Source: Acidimicrobiaceae bacterium (GTDB lineage Bacteria; Actinomycetota; Acidimicrobiia; Acidimicrobiales; RAAP-2). Taken from it: a stretch of 6,830 nucleotides of DNA. The DNA is taken from NCBI GenBank assembly GCA_003131665.1, contig PKWA01000109.1, positions 1-6,830 of the forward strand, given 5' to 3'. This document shows, piece by piece, positions 1-6,706 of the stretch (position 1 is the stretch's first letter; each line of letters opens with the position of its first letter). The notes below the pieces were generated by a model. The model did not search any database, was not told the DNA's origin, and saw nothing but the letters and a program-made list of their open reading frames with translations. The position numbers and the translations under genes are program-made.

Positions 1-2
1 TG

Positions 3-431
3 GACTTTAAGAACATGCTCGACCGCGAACGTTTGGAGTCGAAGAAGGTCTCCAAGACCCGCGCCGTCACGTCCCAGTTGGAACTGAACAGCATGGACCC
101 CGACGACGTGCACATCGGACCGAGCGACCACATCCCTTGGCTCCAGGACCGCAAGTGGGCGTACATCCGCATGGAGGGGCGCAACTTTGGTGACGCGCCA
201 CTCAACATCGAACTCAAACTCGAGGTCTGGGACTCGCCGAACTCGGCCGGGGTCATCATCGACGCCGTGCGCTGCGCCAAAGTGGCCCTCGACCGCGGCA
301 TCGGCGGACCACTCATCGGTCCGTCGGCGTACTTCATGAAGTCGCCCCCGATGCAGTTCCACGACGACGAAGCCCACGACATGGTTGAGGCCTTCGCCGA
401 CGCGGGCGCCGAGAACCCCGTCTGGCCGTAG
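3..431 (+). CDS. ino1: myo-inositol-1-phosphate synthase, C-terminal part (5' truncated by window)
   Basis: This is the last 142 codons of inositol-3-phosphate synthase, the cytosolic NAD-dependent enzyme that converts glucose 6-phosphate to 1L-myo-inositol 1-phosphate. In actinobacteria the product feeds phosphatidylinositol-type lipids and, in many species, mycothiol. The open frame runs in from the window edge: the codons before the internal ATG at 15 read DFKN, continuing into [11 protein letters not shown], so that ATG is not the start. Recognisable family blocks are [61 protein letters not shown] and [10 protein letters not shown]. These match the short (about 360-residue) actinobacterial/archaeal form rather than the longer eukaryotic one; about 40 % of such a protein is present. 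It ends in TAG and converges on the CCA-enzyme gene, with a hairpin between them. Family assignment is secure; the N-terminal Rossmann domain lies outside the window. Confidence 0.96.
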   Translation, partial: DFKNMLDRERLESKKVSKTRAVTSQLELNSMDPDDVHIGPSDHIPWLQDRKWAYIRMEGRNFGDAPLNIELKLEVWDSPNSAGVIIDAVRCAKVALDRGIGGPLIGPSAYFMKSPPMQFHDDEAHDMVEAFADAGAENPVWP

Positions 432-442
432 TCGCGACGCCG

Positions 443-478
443 TAGAAAATGCCCGGCTGAACAGGGGCGTTAACTTTT
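443..478. terminator. hairpin terminator between convergent genes, possibly bidirectional
   Basis: In the 45-bp gap between the two converging stop codons, 448-454 (AATGCCC) pairs with 465-471 (GGGCGTT). This gives a 7-bp stem with one T-G wobble around a 10-base loop. On the plus strand it is followed by a short T run at 475-478 inside CTTTTAT. Read on the minus strand, the same hairpin is followed by ATTTTC (444-449 in reverse), but the wobble becomes an A-C mismatch, so termination of the minus-strand gene should be weaker. The position fits a shared intrinsic terminator. The stem is short and the T tracts are only four long, so strength is uncertain. Confidence 0.5.
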
Positions 479-1901
479 ATTTCGACTGGCTGGCCCACCA
501 CGCGTGCAGTCGCGTCTCAGCCTCTTCGGGGGTGATCTCACCCTCGTCGAGACGAATCTCCATCAAAAAATCGAGCGCGTGGCCGACGGCTCGTCCGGGC
601 GCGATGCCGAGCAGAGTCATCACGGCTACTCCGTCCAAGGCCGGGCGAAGTCGGCTCAGGTCCTCTTGCTCACGAAGCACCGCGATGCGCTCTTCGAGTT
701 CGTCCATGCGCAGAGCGAGGGCCGCCGATTTCCTGGCGTTGCGCGTGGTGCAGTCACACCGGGTCAGTTCGTTCAACTCCTCGAGCAACGATCCGGCGTC
801 TCGAACGTACCGGCGCACCGCCTTGTCGCTCCAACCGAGTTGGTAAGTATGAAAACGCAGGTGTAACTCGACCAGGTTGGCCACGTCGTCGATCACTTCT
901 TGGGAGTACTTCAACGCCGCCATGCGCTGGCGAGTGATCTTGGCCCCCACAACGTCGTGGAATCGAAAGGTCACCCCCTCCTCGCTGATGGCGCGCGTCG
1001 CGGGTTTGCCGATGTCGTGAAACAACGCGCTGAGGCGCAGCACCAGCGTGGGCGACGTCTTATCGACCACAGCCCAGGTGTGTTTCAACACGTCCTTGTG
1101 CTGGTGAATGGGATCTTGCTCGAGCTGCAAGGTGGGTAGTTCGGGGATGAAGAACTGGGCGAGACCCGTACGCACAATGAAGTCGAGGCCGATCGACGGT
1201 CGCTTCGTCATCATCAACAAGTCGAGTTCACCGCGGATACGTTCGGGCGAAACCTTAGCCAGCTGTTCGGCCATCGTCACACAGGCCGCCTCAATGGCGG
1301 GATCGATCGCGAGATCGAAACGTGCGGCGAAGCGCGCGGCGCGCAGCATGCGAAGAGGATCGTCACGAAAGAGCGTCTCGGGATCGATTGGCGTGCGCAG
1401 CACTCGATCGTGAAGGTCGTGAAAGCCACCGTAGTAATCGAAGAGCGTCTGTACGTCGGGCGTTTCGTCGTTGAGCGCAATGACGTCCAGAGCCAATGCG
1501 TTCATCGTGAAGTCCCGTCGACTGAGGTCGGCCTCGAGAGAGTCGCCCCACTCCACGGCTGGTTTACGCGAGTGATCGACGTACGATTCTGAGCGAAACG
1601 TGGTCACTTCCACCTTGAGGCCACTTTCGCGCAACGTGCCCCCCACGGTGCCAAAGGCCCTCCCCTGCTGCCATAACGCACTGCAGAGCGGCTTCATGAG
1701 ACGTTCGATGTCGTCGGGCCGAGCGTTCGTGGTGAAGTCGATCTCCATGTCGTCGCCCCGAAGCTCACCGAGCAACGCGTCGCGTACCGACCCGCCCACG
1801 GCGTAGAGAGAGAAGCCCGCCTTGGCGAAGGCGAGTGAGAGCGGACGCGACAAACGTGCGAGTTCGCTCAGTCGATCGTGGGCGTACGCGAATGAAGTCA
1901 C
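477..1901 (-). CDS. cca: CCA tRNA nucleotidyltransferase (actinobacterial type, HD-domain C-terminus)
   Basis: Class II tRNA nucleotidyltransferase, which adds or repairs the 3' CCA of tRNAs using CTP and ATP. From the GTG at 1901 the protein has 474 residues, close to the roughly 480 of M. tuberculosis PcnA. The nucleotidyltransferase head has YAVGGSVRD (33-41), the metal-binding strand MEIDFTT (52-58), RRDFTMNALALD (128-139, base-recognition region), FRDDPLRMLRAARFAARF (178-195) and ERIRGEL (220-226). A C-terminal HD-type domain follows, with LFHDIGKP (293-300) and HLRFHTY (347-353). The frame stays open to 2081, but those extra 60 residues are low-complexity Arg-rich sequence overlapping the divergent signal-peptide gene, and family homology begins just after the GTG. 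No clear Shine-Dalgarno precedes the GTG, and a candidate -10 element suggests a nearly leaderless message. One oddity is that the usual DxD is ExD here. Substrate specificity (full CCA versus partial) is inferred from family. Confidence 0.95.
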   Translation of the reverse strand: MTSFAYAHDRLSELARLSRPLSLAFAKAGFSLYAVGGSVRDALLGELRGDDMEIDFTTNARPDDIERLMKPLCSALWQQGRAFGTVGGTLRESGLKVEVTTFRSESYVDHSRKPAVEWGDSLEADLSRRDFTMNALALDVIALNDETPDVQTLFDYYGGFHDLHDRVLRTPIDPETLFRDDPLRMLRAARFAARFDLAIDPAIEAACVTMAEQLAKVSPERIRGELDLLMMTKRPSIGLDFIVRTGLAQFFIPELPTLQLEQDPIHQHKDVLKHTWAVVDKTSPTLVLRLSALFHDIGKPATRAISEEGVTFRFHDVVGAKITRQRMAALKYSQEVIDDVANLVELHLRFHTYQLGWSDKAVRRYVRDAGSLLEELNELTRCDCTTRNARKSAALALRMDELEERIAVLREQEDLSRLRPALDGVAVMTLLGIAPGRAVGHALDFLMEIRLDEGEITPEEAETRLHAWWASQSK

Positions 1902-1946
1902 TTCGAATGAAGGGTAGTGGGCGTCCGAAGTGGCGGCTTCACGAAG
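1894..1946. promoter_or_regulatory. cluster of GAAG/CTTC tetramers in the divergent promoter region
   Basis: Six GAAG or CTTC tetramers lie within 53 bp, at 1894, 1901, 1909, 1927, 1937 and 1943, where less than one would be expected by chance. Two pairs form inverted repeats: GAAGT-c-ACTTC at 1894-1904, which covers the GTG start of the CCA gene, and GAAG-6 bases-CTTC at 1927-1940. There is also a direct repeat of GAATGAAG at 1890-1897 and 1905-1912. The arrangement could be a set of protein-binding half-sites controlling both directions. No known operator consensus is recognised, and part of it lies in coding sequence. Confidence 0.3.
1911..1916 (-). promoter_or_regulatory. candidate -10 element for the CCA gene
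   Basis: On the minus strand this reads TACCCT, fitting the actinobacterial TAnnnT -10 pattern. A start site about seven bases downstream (near 1904) would leave only about three bases before the GTG at 1901. That would be a nearly leaderless transcript, consistent with the missing Shine-Dalgarno. No good -35 hexamer is seen, so this is tentative. Confidence 0.25.
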
Positions 1947-1947
1947 G

Positions 1948-1953
1948 TAGCCT
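1948..1953 (+). promoter_or_regulatory. candidate -10 element for the DUF6049-like gene and downstream operon
   Basis: TAGCCT fits TAnnnT and lies so that transcription would begin near 1960, two bases before the ATG at 1962. The geometry mirrors the candidate on the opposite strand. No recognisable -35 hexamer is present at the normal spacing. The alternative is a leadered transcript using the weak GAAGG at 1943-1947 as ribosome-binding site, although its 14-base gap to the ATG is long. Confidence 0.25.
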
Positions 1954-1961
1954 GTAGCAGC

Positions 1962-3914
1962 ATGTCGCACCGAATGACGACCTGGTGGCGGGCGCTCAGC
2001 GTCGTACTCCTCAGCCTCGCAACGGTGACGTGGCCCTCGGCCGCGCAGGCTGGCACGACGCCCCAGTTCACACTGGTTCACCAGAACGCGCTGACAACCC
2101 TCTCCTCGCCGGGGACCTCACACTTCACCACGACCCTGCGCCTATCTCCGTCAACGGCGACGGCGAGCGCGAACGTCACCATCTACCCTTCGCTGGTTGC
2201 ACGCTCACAGCTCACCCCCATCGTGAACGGTGCTGGCACCAGCGCAAAACCTCTCTCGTCGACCGGACAGTTCGACCTGCGATGTCTGCGTAACGGACAG
2301 GCGACCTTTAGCGTCACGCTGTACACGCACGGGCCCACCTCTACGAGCACCTGTTTGGGCGTCAGACCTCGGCTGCATCTCACTTGTGCCAGCGGTCTGT
2401 GTGACGGCGTCTATCCATTGCGCTTCGTCGTGAAATTGAATGGGACCTGGCTGACCAAATGGTCGCTCCTCGCCGTACAAACGACCTCCATCGCTAAACC
2501 GCTCGATGTCGGGTTCATCGAGACACTCACCCCCTCGGCCCTCACACACCCGAAACGTTCCCTCGACGTCTTAAACACGATTGGCCACTTTGCCGCGTCA
2601 CCGCTCACTCTTAGTGCCAACTACGAAGCTCTGGCGGCGATGGAGTTGAGTCCGACGCAAAGCACAAGTTGGCGCACGGCCCTTGTCAAAGCCCTCGCCA
2701 GTCCCCTGCACCGAGTCGTGGCCGCCCCGCCCGGCGCCATCGACTTCGCCGGTCTCGTCGCCAACGGCCTTACGACCCAGGTCCCCCAACAACTCACGCT
2801 GTCGGAAAACCTCTTGACATCGCTCACGGGGCGTTACGTCGATGGGCCGGTCTTATTGAGTGGGACCCAATCACCCGCGAGCCTGCTCGCGCTCGCCGGC
2901 GCCGGCGTGAGTGACGTCGTGCTTCCCGAAGGCGACCTCACCGTGCCTCCCTCCAACACCCTCACCTGGGGCGCCCCATTTCACGTGGAGGGCGCCGGAA
3001 ATGTGAGCGCCCTGAGCGTCGACGGTCCTCTCTCCGCACTCGTCAGTGACACTTCGATCGAACCGGGGCGCCGCGCCGCCTTGACGTTGGCGACGCTCGC
3101 CTTTTTGCACTTCGAAGCGCCCTACGCGAGATCGAGTCGAACAGTGGTCATCGAGGCTCCCGTGGTTTCCACGTCCAAGACCTTCGTCAGCGATCTGCTC
3201 ACGGGACTGCGCCACGACCCCTTTAGTCGGCTGACGACACTCACCCCGTCGTTCAACTCCTCGCTCATAGGCACGGACAACTCGCCTAGCGTTCGCACCC
3301 TCGCGGCCTCGACGGTGTCCACATGGTCGGCGCACAACGTGAGCTCGCTGCTGACGTTGATCGGCGCGGTCAACTCGTACTCCCAGGGCGTCAAATCCGG
3401 CCACGTCGCCACGGCGTTGCGCGTCGCGGTCGCGCGCACCGAAATCCTCGCCACCGCCAACCAGCGGCAGAGCGCGATTAACGCCGCCAACGACCTACTC
3501 AACGCGCAGCTTGCTCAGTTCTCAATCGACGCCAGCGCCGTCACCCTCGCGGGTCAAGGGACCTCGCTCCCGGTCACCGTCAACTCGCGCGCGCCGTATC
3601 GAGTGGCGGCGGTCATCCACTTGGTGACGGACGGACTGTCGTTTCCTAAGGGCGGCGCGATACCTCTCACCCTGAGCTCGCCGACCCAGTCCGTGCGCGT
3701 ACCCACGGCCGACCCTCGAGGTAGCTCGCTCACGTTACAGATCGTGCTCACGACGCCCAACGACCAGGTCGTGCTGGCGCGCAGCGCTGTGCAGGTTCGC
3801 ATCACGGGAACCTCCGTCGTTGGATATCTCTTGACGTTCGCCTCACTGTTCGTGCTCGGGCTGTGGTGGTGGCGCACCAATCGACGTCGCCCAAAGGGCC
3901 GTCACGTTAAATGA
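1962..3914 (+). CDS. exported, C-terminally membrane-anchored DUF6049-like protein (murJ-linked)
   Basis: A 650-residue extracytoplasmic protein of unknown biochemical function. The ATG at 1962 gives a good signal peptide: a basic start (SHRMTTWWR), a hydrophobic core (ALSVVLLSLATV) and a likely cleavage after SAAQA (residue 30). A large secreted region rich in Ser, Thr, Ala and Val follows, then one membrane helix (about 618-638) and a basic tail TNRRRPKGRHVK, so the body faces outside and the tail the cytoplasm. Four cysteines (108, 131, 142, 147) cluster near the N-terminus beside a GVYPLRF block that resembles DUF6049 proteins, and could form disulfides. Placement directly before murJ, overlapping it by 4 bp, matches Rv3909 of M. 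tuberculosis (about 800 residues), so this copy is short. The family link rests on position, topology and the GVYPL-type motif, not on a search. A role supporting lipid II transport or wall assembly is inference. In-frame GTG 1917 and ATG 1974 are alternative starts. Confidence 0.75.
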   Translation: MSHRMTTWWRALSVVLLSLATVTWPSAAQAGTTPQFTLVHQNALTTLSSPGTSHFTTTLRLSPSTATASANVTIYPSLVARSQLTPIVNGAGTSAKPLSSTGQFDLRCLRNGQATFSVTLYTHGPTSTSTCLGVRPRLHLTCASGLCDGVYPLRFVVKLNGTWLTKWSLLAVQTTSIAKPLDVGFIETLTPSALTHPKRSLDVLNTIGHFAASPLTLSANYEALAAMELSPTQSTSWRTALVKALASPLHRVVAAPPGAIDFAGLVANGLTTQVPQQLTLSENLLTSLTGRYVDGPVLLSGTQSPASLLALAGAGVSDVVLPEGDLTVPPSNTLTWGAPFHVEGAGNVSALSVDGPLSALVSDTSIEPGRRAALTLATLAFLHFEAPYARSSRTVVIEAPVVSTSKTFVSDLLTGLRHDPFSRLTTLTPSFNSSLIGTDNSPSVRTLAASTVSTWSAHNVSSLLTLIGAVNSYSQGVKSGHVATALRVAVARTEILATANQRQSAINAANDLLNAQLAQFSIDASAVTLAGQGTSLPVTVNSRAPYRVAAVIHLVTDGLSFPKGGAIPLTLSSPTQSVRVPTADPRGSSLTLQIVLTTPNDQVVLARSAVQVRITGTSVVGYLLTFASLFVLGLWWWRTNRRRPKGRHVK

Positions 3915-5515
3915 GCGTGGACTCGACTCACTCCTCGCGCGTCGTGGCCATGGCCAGCGGCACGCTGGTCTCACGCGTCACGGGGCTCTTTCGCGTCTTG
4001 GTGCTCGCCTGGGTACTCGGCTTTAGTCCGATCTCAGACGCCTTCAACCTCGCCAACACCGTACCCAACATGCTGTTCGACTTGGTGCTCGGTGGGGTCT
4101 TAACGGCGACGTTCATTCCGGTGTTCGTCGAACGACTCGCTCTCGACGGCGAGCGACGAGCATGGAAATCAATTTCGAGTGTCGTCACGGGGTCGCTGGT
4201 CGTTCTCTTAGGCGCTTCGCTGGTGTCGTGGTTCTGCGCGCCGTGGATCATCGACGGCTTCACCTTTCTTCAACACTCGTCTTCGGCCCATTCGGCCGTC
4301 GTCCTCGTGCAGCAACGAGCCATCGCCACCGAACTCTTACGGTGGTTCGTTCCTCAGATCTTCTTCTACGGAATAATCGGCGTCGCGACGGCGCTACTCA
4401 ACATTCGCCATCGCTTCGGCGTGGCGACCTGGGTGCCGGTCGCCAACAACGTGGTCTGCATGGGCGTACTGGTGTGGTTCCATCTGGTGGACCCGACGCC
4501 CGTACTCTCCTCGCTCGATGGCTCGCGCGACCTGCTCTGGCTCGGAGTGGGCACGACCCTTGGCGTCGCCGTGCAGTTCCTCTGCCTCGTGCCCTCGCTC
4601 GCCCGCAGCGACCTCTGGCGTCTCAGCTTCCGACTGGACTTCAAAGACCCTGCCGTCAAGGCCATCGCCCGGCTCGGCAGTTGGACGTTGGCGGTCGTGC
4701 TCTCGAACCAACTCTCACTCTTTGTGGTGCTGGCCTTCGCTTTTGGCATTGGCGGCAGCGGTCCGGTCAGCGCGTACACCTACGGCTGGTCGTTCATGCA
4801 AATGCCCTACGCCGTTGTGGTCGTCTCGGTGCTGGGTGCCCTCACGCCCCAACTCGCCGGACTTTCGACCGCCCAGGACTTCGCGGGACTGAGCGAACGG
4901 CTGCGCTTCGGGCTGCGCCAATCTCTGGTGATCATCGTGCCGTGCTCGTTGGTACTCATCGTGCTCTCGCAACCCATCGTGGCGATACTGCTGCATCACG
5001 TCAACGCCGAACACGAACTCTCCGTCGGCACCGTACTGGCCGTGCTCGCGGCGGGACTTCCGGGTTTCACTGTCTTTCAACTGGCCGTACGCGGACTTCA
5101 AGCGATGCAACGGGCCCGCGAAGTGTTCATGCTCTACGCCTTCGAAAACGCCCTGACGATCGTGTTGTGCGTGCTGCTCGGTCGCCACTCATTGGCCGGG
5201 CTCACCGCGAGCGTCTCGGTCGGCTACACCGTGACGGCCGTCGCGGCGCTCGTCGCACTCGCCCGTCATCACGTCAACATCATCACTGGGGTGTGGAGCG
5301 TGCACGTGCGGCGAAGCCTCGTCGCGTCGCTCGTGGCGAGCGCCGTGATGGCCCTGGTCTACGCGGTGCCGACCTGGACGCACGGGCTCGGGCTCGTCAC
5401 GCGCTTCGCCGCGGCCGTGGTGATCGGGGCGATCGCCTACGGCCTGGTGGTGGTGCTGTTACGCCAGCGCCTGCGCCGACGCAGCGCCAAAGGTGCAAGG
5501 CTTGAGCAGTTCTAG
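3911..5515 (+). CDS. murJ: lipid II flippase MurJ (MviN family)
   Basis: A polytopic inner-membrane protein of the MOP superfamily that moves lipid II across the cytoplasmic membrane for peptidoglycan synthesis. It has 534 residues, close to the 511 of E. coli MurJ, and about 14 hydrophobic segments. The N-terminus is diagnostic: ASGTLVSRVTGLFRVLVL (15-32), SDAFNLANTVPNML (42-55) and GGVLTATFIPVFVE (61-74). R22, R28 and D43 align with E. coli R18, R24 and D39. Later landmarks are SAYTYGWSFMQMPYA (287-301) and LRFGLRQSLV (331-340). The basic tail RQRLRRRSAKGAR ends the protein. The mycobacterial pseudokinase and extracellular extension are absent. Its ATG overlaps the upstream stop as ATGA, suggesting translational coupling; a weak AAAGGG lies at 3893-3898. 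Several charged residues important in the E. coli protein are replaced (see findings). Family assignment is secure. Confidence 0.95.
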   Translation: MSVDSTHSSRVVAMASGTLVSRVTGLFRVLVLAWVLGFSPISDAFNLANTVPNMLFDLVLGGVLTATFIPVFVERLALDGERRAWKSISSVVTGSLVVLLGASLVSWFCAPWIIDGFTFLQHSSSAHSAVVLVQQRAIATELLRWFVPQIFFYGIIGVATALLNIRHRFGVATWVPVANNVVCMGVLVWFHLVDPTPVLSSLDGSRDLLWLGVGTTLGVAVQFLCLVPSLARSDLWRLSFRLDFKDPAVKAIARLGSWTLAVVLSNQLSLFVVLAFAFGIGGSGPVSAYTYGWSFMQMPYAVVVVSVLGALTPQLAGLSTAQDFAGLSERLRFGLRQSLVIIVPCSLVLIVLSQPIVAILLHHVNAEHELSVGTVLAVLAAGLPGFTVFQLAVRGLQAMQRAREVFMLYAFENALTIVLCVLLGRHSLAGLTASVSVGYTVTAVAALVALARHHVNIITGVWSVHVRRSLVASLVASAVMALVYAVPTWTHGLGLVTRFAAAVVIGAIAYGLVVVLLRQRLRRRSAKGARLEQF

Positions 5516-5519
5516 GGGG
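5514..5519 (+). promoter_or_regulatory. ribosome-binding site of degV
   Basis: A purine-rich AGGGGG overlaps the murJ stop codon and lies 3 bases before the ATG at 5523. It supports that ATG over the in-frame GTG at 5493, which has no such site and would add ten poorly conserved residues. Confidence 0.6.
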
Positions 5520-5522
5520 ACC

Positions 5523-6362
5523 ATGGCTCGGATTCGAATAGTCACCGACAGTGCGAGCGACCTGCCCAAGGAGTTCGCCAAACGTCTCGATATTGACGTC
5601 GTCTCACTGACGATCCGCTTTGGCGACGAAGAGTTCACCGACGGCGTCGACCTCACGCCCGAAGTCTTTTGGGCCAAGTGCAAGAGTTCCAAGACCTTGC
5701 CCGAAACGTCCGCTCCCTCACCGGGCGCCTTTCAAGCGGCCTACGAACGAGCGAAACACGACGGTTGTGACGGCGTTTTGGCACTCACGCTCTCCTCGAA
5801 GCTCTCGGCCACGCACCAGTCCGCCAGCCTCGCGGCCGACGCGGTCAAGGACCTCATCGAGGTACGCGTGCTCGACACCGAGACCGTCTCCATGGGCCAG
5901 GGTCTCATCGCCTTGGACGTCGCCGAACTGGCCGCCACGGGCGCCGACCTCAATGAACTGGTGGAGCGTACCGAGACACTGATGAAAAAGACCGGCGTCG
6001 TGGCGGCGTTGGACACCCTCGAACACCTCATCAAGGGCGGGCGGGTTGGGGGCGCGAAGGCGCTGCTCGGCCAGGTGCTCTCGATCAAGCCCCTGGTGGA
6101 AATTAAGGGCGGCGTGGTCGCCGAGGCGGGTCGCCAACGTACGCGCGCCAAGGCCCTCAGCGCGGTCGCCAAGGTCGCCGCGTCGCACGCGCCGCTTCGA
6201 CGACTCGCACTAATTCACGGCGCTTGCCACGACGTTGCCACGCTCGAGGCACTGATCAAGGAGGTGCCGAGCGAATACCCCGTCATCGTCACCGACATTG
6301 GCCCCACGGTAGGCACGCACGGCGGTCCCGGCATTATCGGCCTGACGTGGATTGAAAGATAG
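5523..6362 (+). CDS. degV: DegV family fatty-acid-binding protein
   Basis: A cytosolic DegV/EDD-fold protein of 279 residues, the usual family length. Family members bind a long-chain fatty acid; in firmicutes the related FakB proteins present fatty acids to the kinase FakA. Visible motifs in order are IRIVTDSASDLP (4-15), the TSAPSPGAF block (62-70, with a Thr-Ser pair near the expected lipid carboxylate site), LTLSSKLSATHQSA (88-101), DTETVSMGQG (118-127), LEHLIKGGRVGGAKALLGQV (166-185), SIKPL (187-191) and the C-terminal PTVGTHGGPGIIG (261-273). It starts 7 bp after murJ with a good ribosome-binding site, so it is probably cotranscribed. No FakA-like (DAK2-domain) kinase is in the window, so a FakB role is open. 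In this neighbourhood it occupies the place between murJ and trxB where mycobacteria carry sigM. Confidence 0.93.
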   Translation: MARIRIVTDSASDLPKEFAKRLDIDVVSLTIRFGDEEFTDGVDLTPEVFWAKCKSSKTLPETSAPSPGAFQAAYERAKHDGCDGVLALTLSSKLSATHQSASLAADAVKDLIEVRVLDTETVSMGQGLIALDVAELAATGADLNELVERTETLMKKTGVVAALDTLEHLIKGGRVGGAKALLGQVLSIKPLVEIKGGVVAEAGRQRTRAKALSAVAKVAASHAPLRRLALIHGACHDVATLEALIKEVPSEYPVIVTDIGPTVGTHGGPGIIGLTWIER

Positions 6363-6388
6363 CCAGCGCGCTCCACTAAGTTTGTTCT

Positions 6389-6706
6389 GTGACTGAAGCC
6401 CACGAACCGCGAGAGTCCGACCTCGTTGATCGACTGTTGGGCGCCGTTGACCATCTGCTCGACGTCGTGCACGACAAGGTACTGCGACCGATCATCATGG
6501 TGGCGCGCGTGCTGGCGTACGGCTTTGTCATCGTGCTGGCTGCGGTGGTCTTGGTCGTCGTACTGGTGATTGGCTTCATGCGACTGCTCGACATCTACGC
6601 CTTTCACGGCCGCGAGTGGCTGAGCTACGTCGCGGTGGGCACCGCTTCAACGCTCGTTGGCATGATCATCTGGCGACGGCGCCGCCCCCTCAAATTGAGG
6701 AAGTAG
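6389..6706 (+). CDS. small two-helix membrane protein, unknown function
   Basis: A 105-residue protein that I do not recognise. The N-terminal 34 residues are charged and probably amphipathic ([21 protein letters not shown]). Two hydrophobic segments follow, about 35-64 (very Val-rich, [10 protein letters not shown]) and about 77-95 ([16 protein letters not shown]), then a strongly basic tail, [11 protein letters not shown]. By the positive-inside rule both termini should be cytoplasmic with a short outside loop ([10 protein letters not shown]). The start is GTG at 6389 with no clear Shine-Dalgarno; no better alternative is seen. It lies 26 bp after degV and its TAG overlaps the GTG of trxB, so it is probably in the same operon and its stop is coupled to trxB translation. 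The tight packing and clear membrane pattern argue that it is real. Confidence 0.78.
   Translation: MTEAHEPRESDLVDRLLGAVDHLLDVVHDKVLRPIIMVARVLAYGFVIVLAAVVLVVVLVIGFMRLLDIYAFHGREWLSYVAVGTASTLVGMIIWRRRRPLKLRK
6697..6700 (+). promoter_or_regulatory. ribosome-binding site of trxB
   Basis: GAGG lies inside the last codons of the small membrane-protein gene, five bases before the GTG at 6706. The spacing is near ideal, and this fixes the trxB start at the GTG that overlaps the preceding TAG by one base. Confidence 0.65.

Noticed and set aside
385..866. Plus-strand open frames across the ino1-cca junction (385-846 and 504-866)
   Set aside because: They are Arg/Ser-rich antisense shadows of the CCA gene's 3' half and, for the first, an out-of-frame reading of ino1.
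1902..2081. N-terminal extension of the CCA enzyme by 60 codons to 2081
   Set aside because: The extension is Arg/Pro-rich, resembles no family N-terminus, and overlaps the signal-peptide region of the divergent gene. The GTG at 1901 gives the expected family length.
2871..3404. A 177-codon minus-strand open frame opposite the DUF6049-like gene
   Set aside because: It is Arg/Gly-rich with no motif, membrane pattern or ribosome-binding site; the plus-strand gene has signal peptide, anchor and coupling to murJ.
4162..5505. A 447-codon open frame on the plus strand inside murJ in another frame
   Set aside because: Its product is Arg-rich, low-complexity and without recognisable motifs, as expected for an out-of-frame reading of GC-rich coding DNA. 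MurJ in the main frame is unambiguous.
5493..5522. Upstream GTG start for degV overlapping the end of murJ
   Set aside because: The ATG at 5523 has an adjacent AGGGGG and begins exactly at the conserved DegV N-terminus; the extra ten residues look non-conserved.
6363..6388. Possible separate promoter or terminator between degV and the small membrane gene
   Set aside because: The 26-bp gap shows no hairpin with a T tract and no convincing -10/-35 pair.
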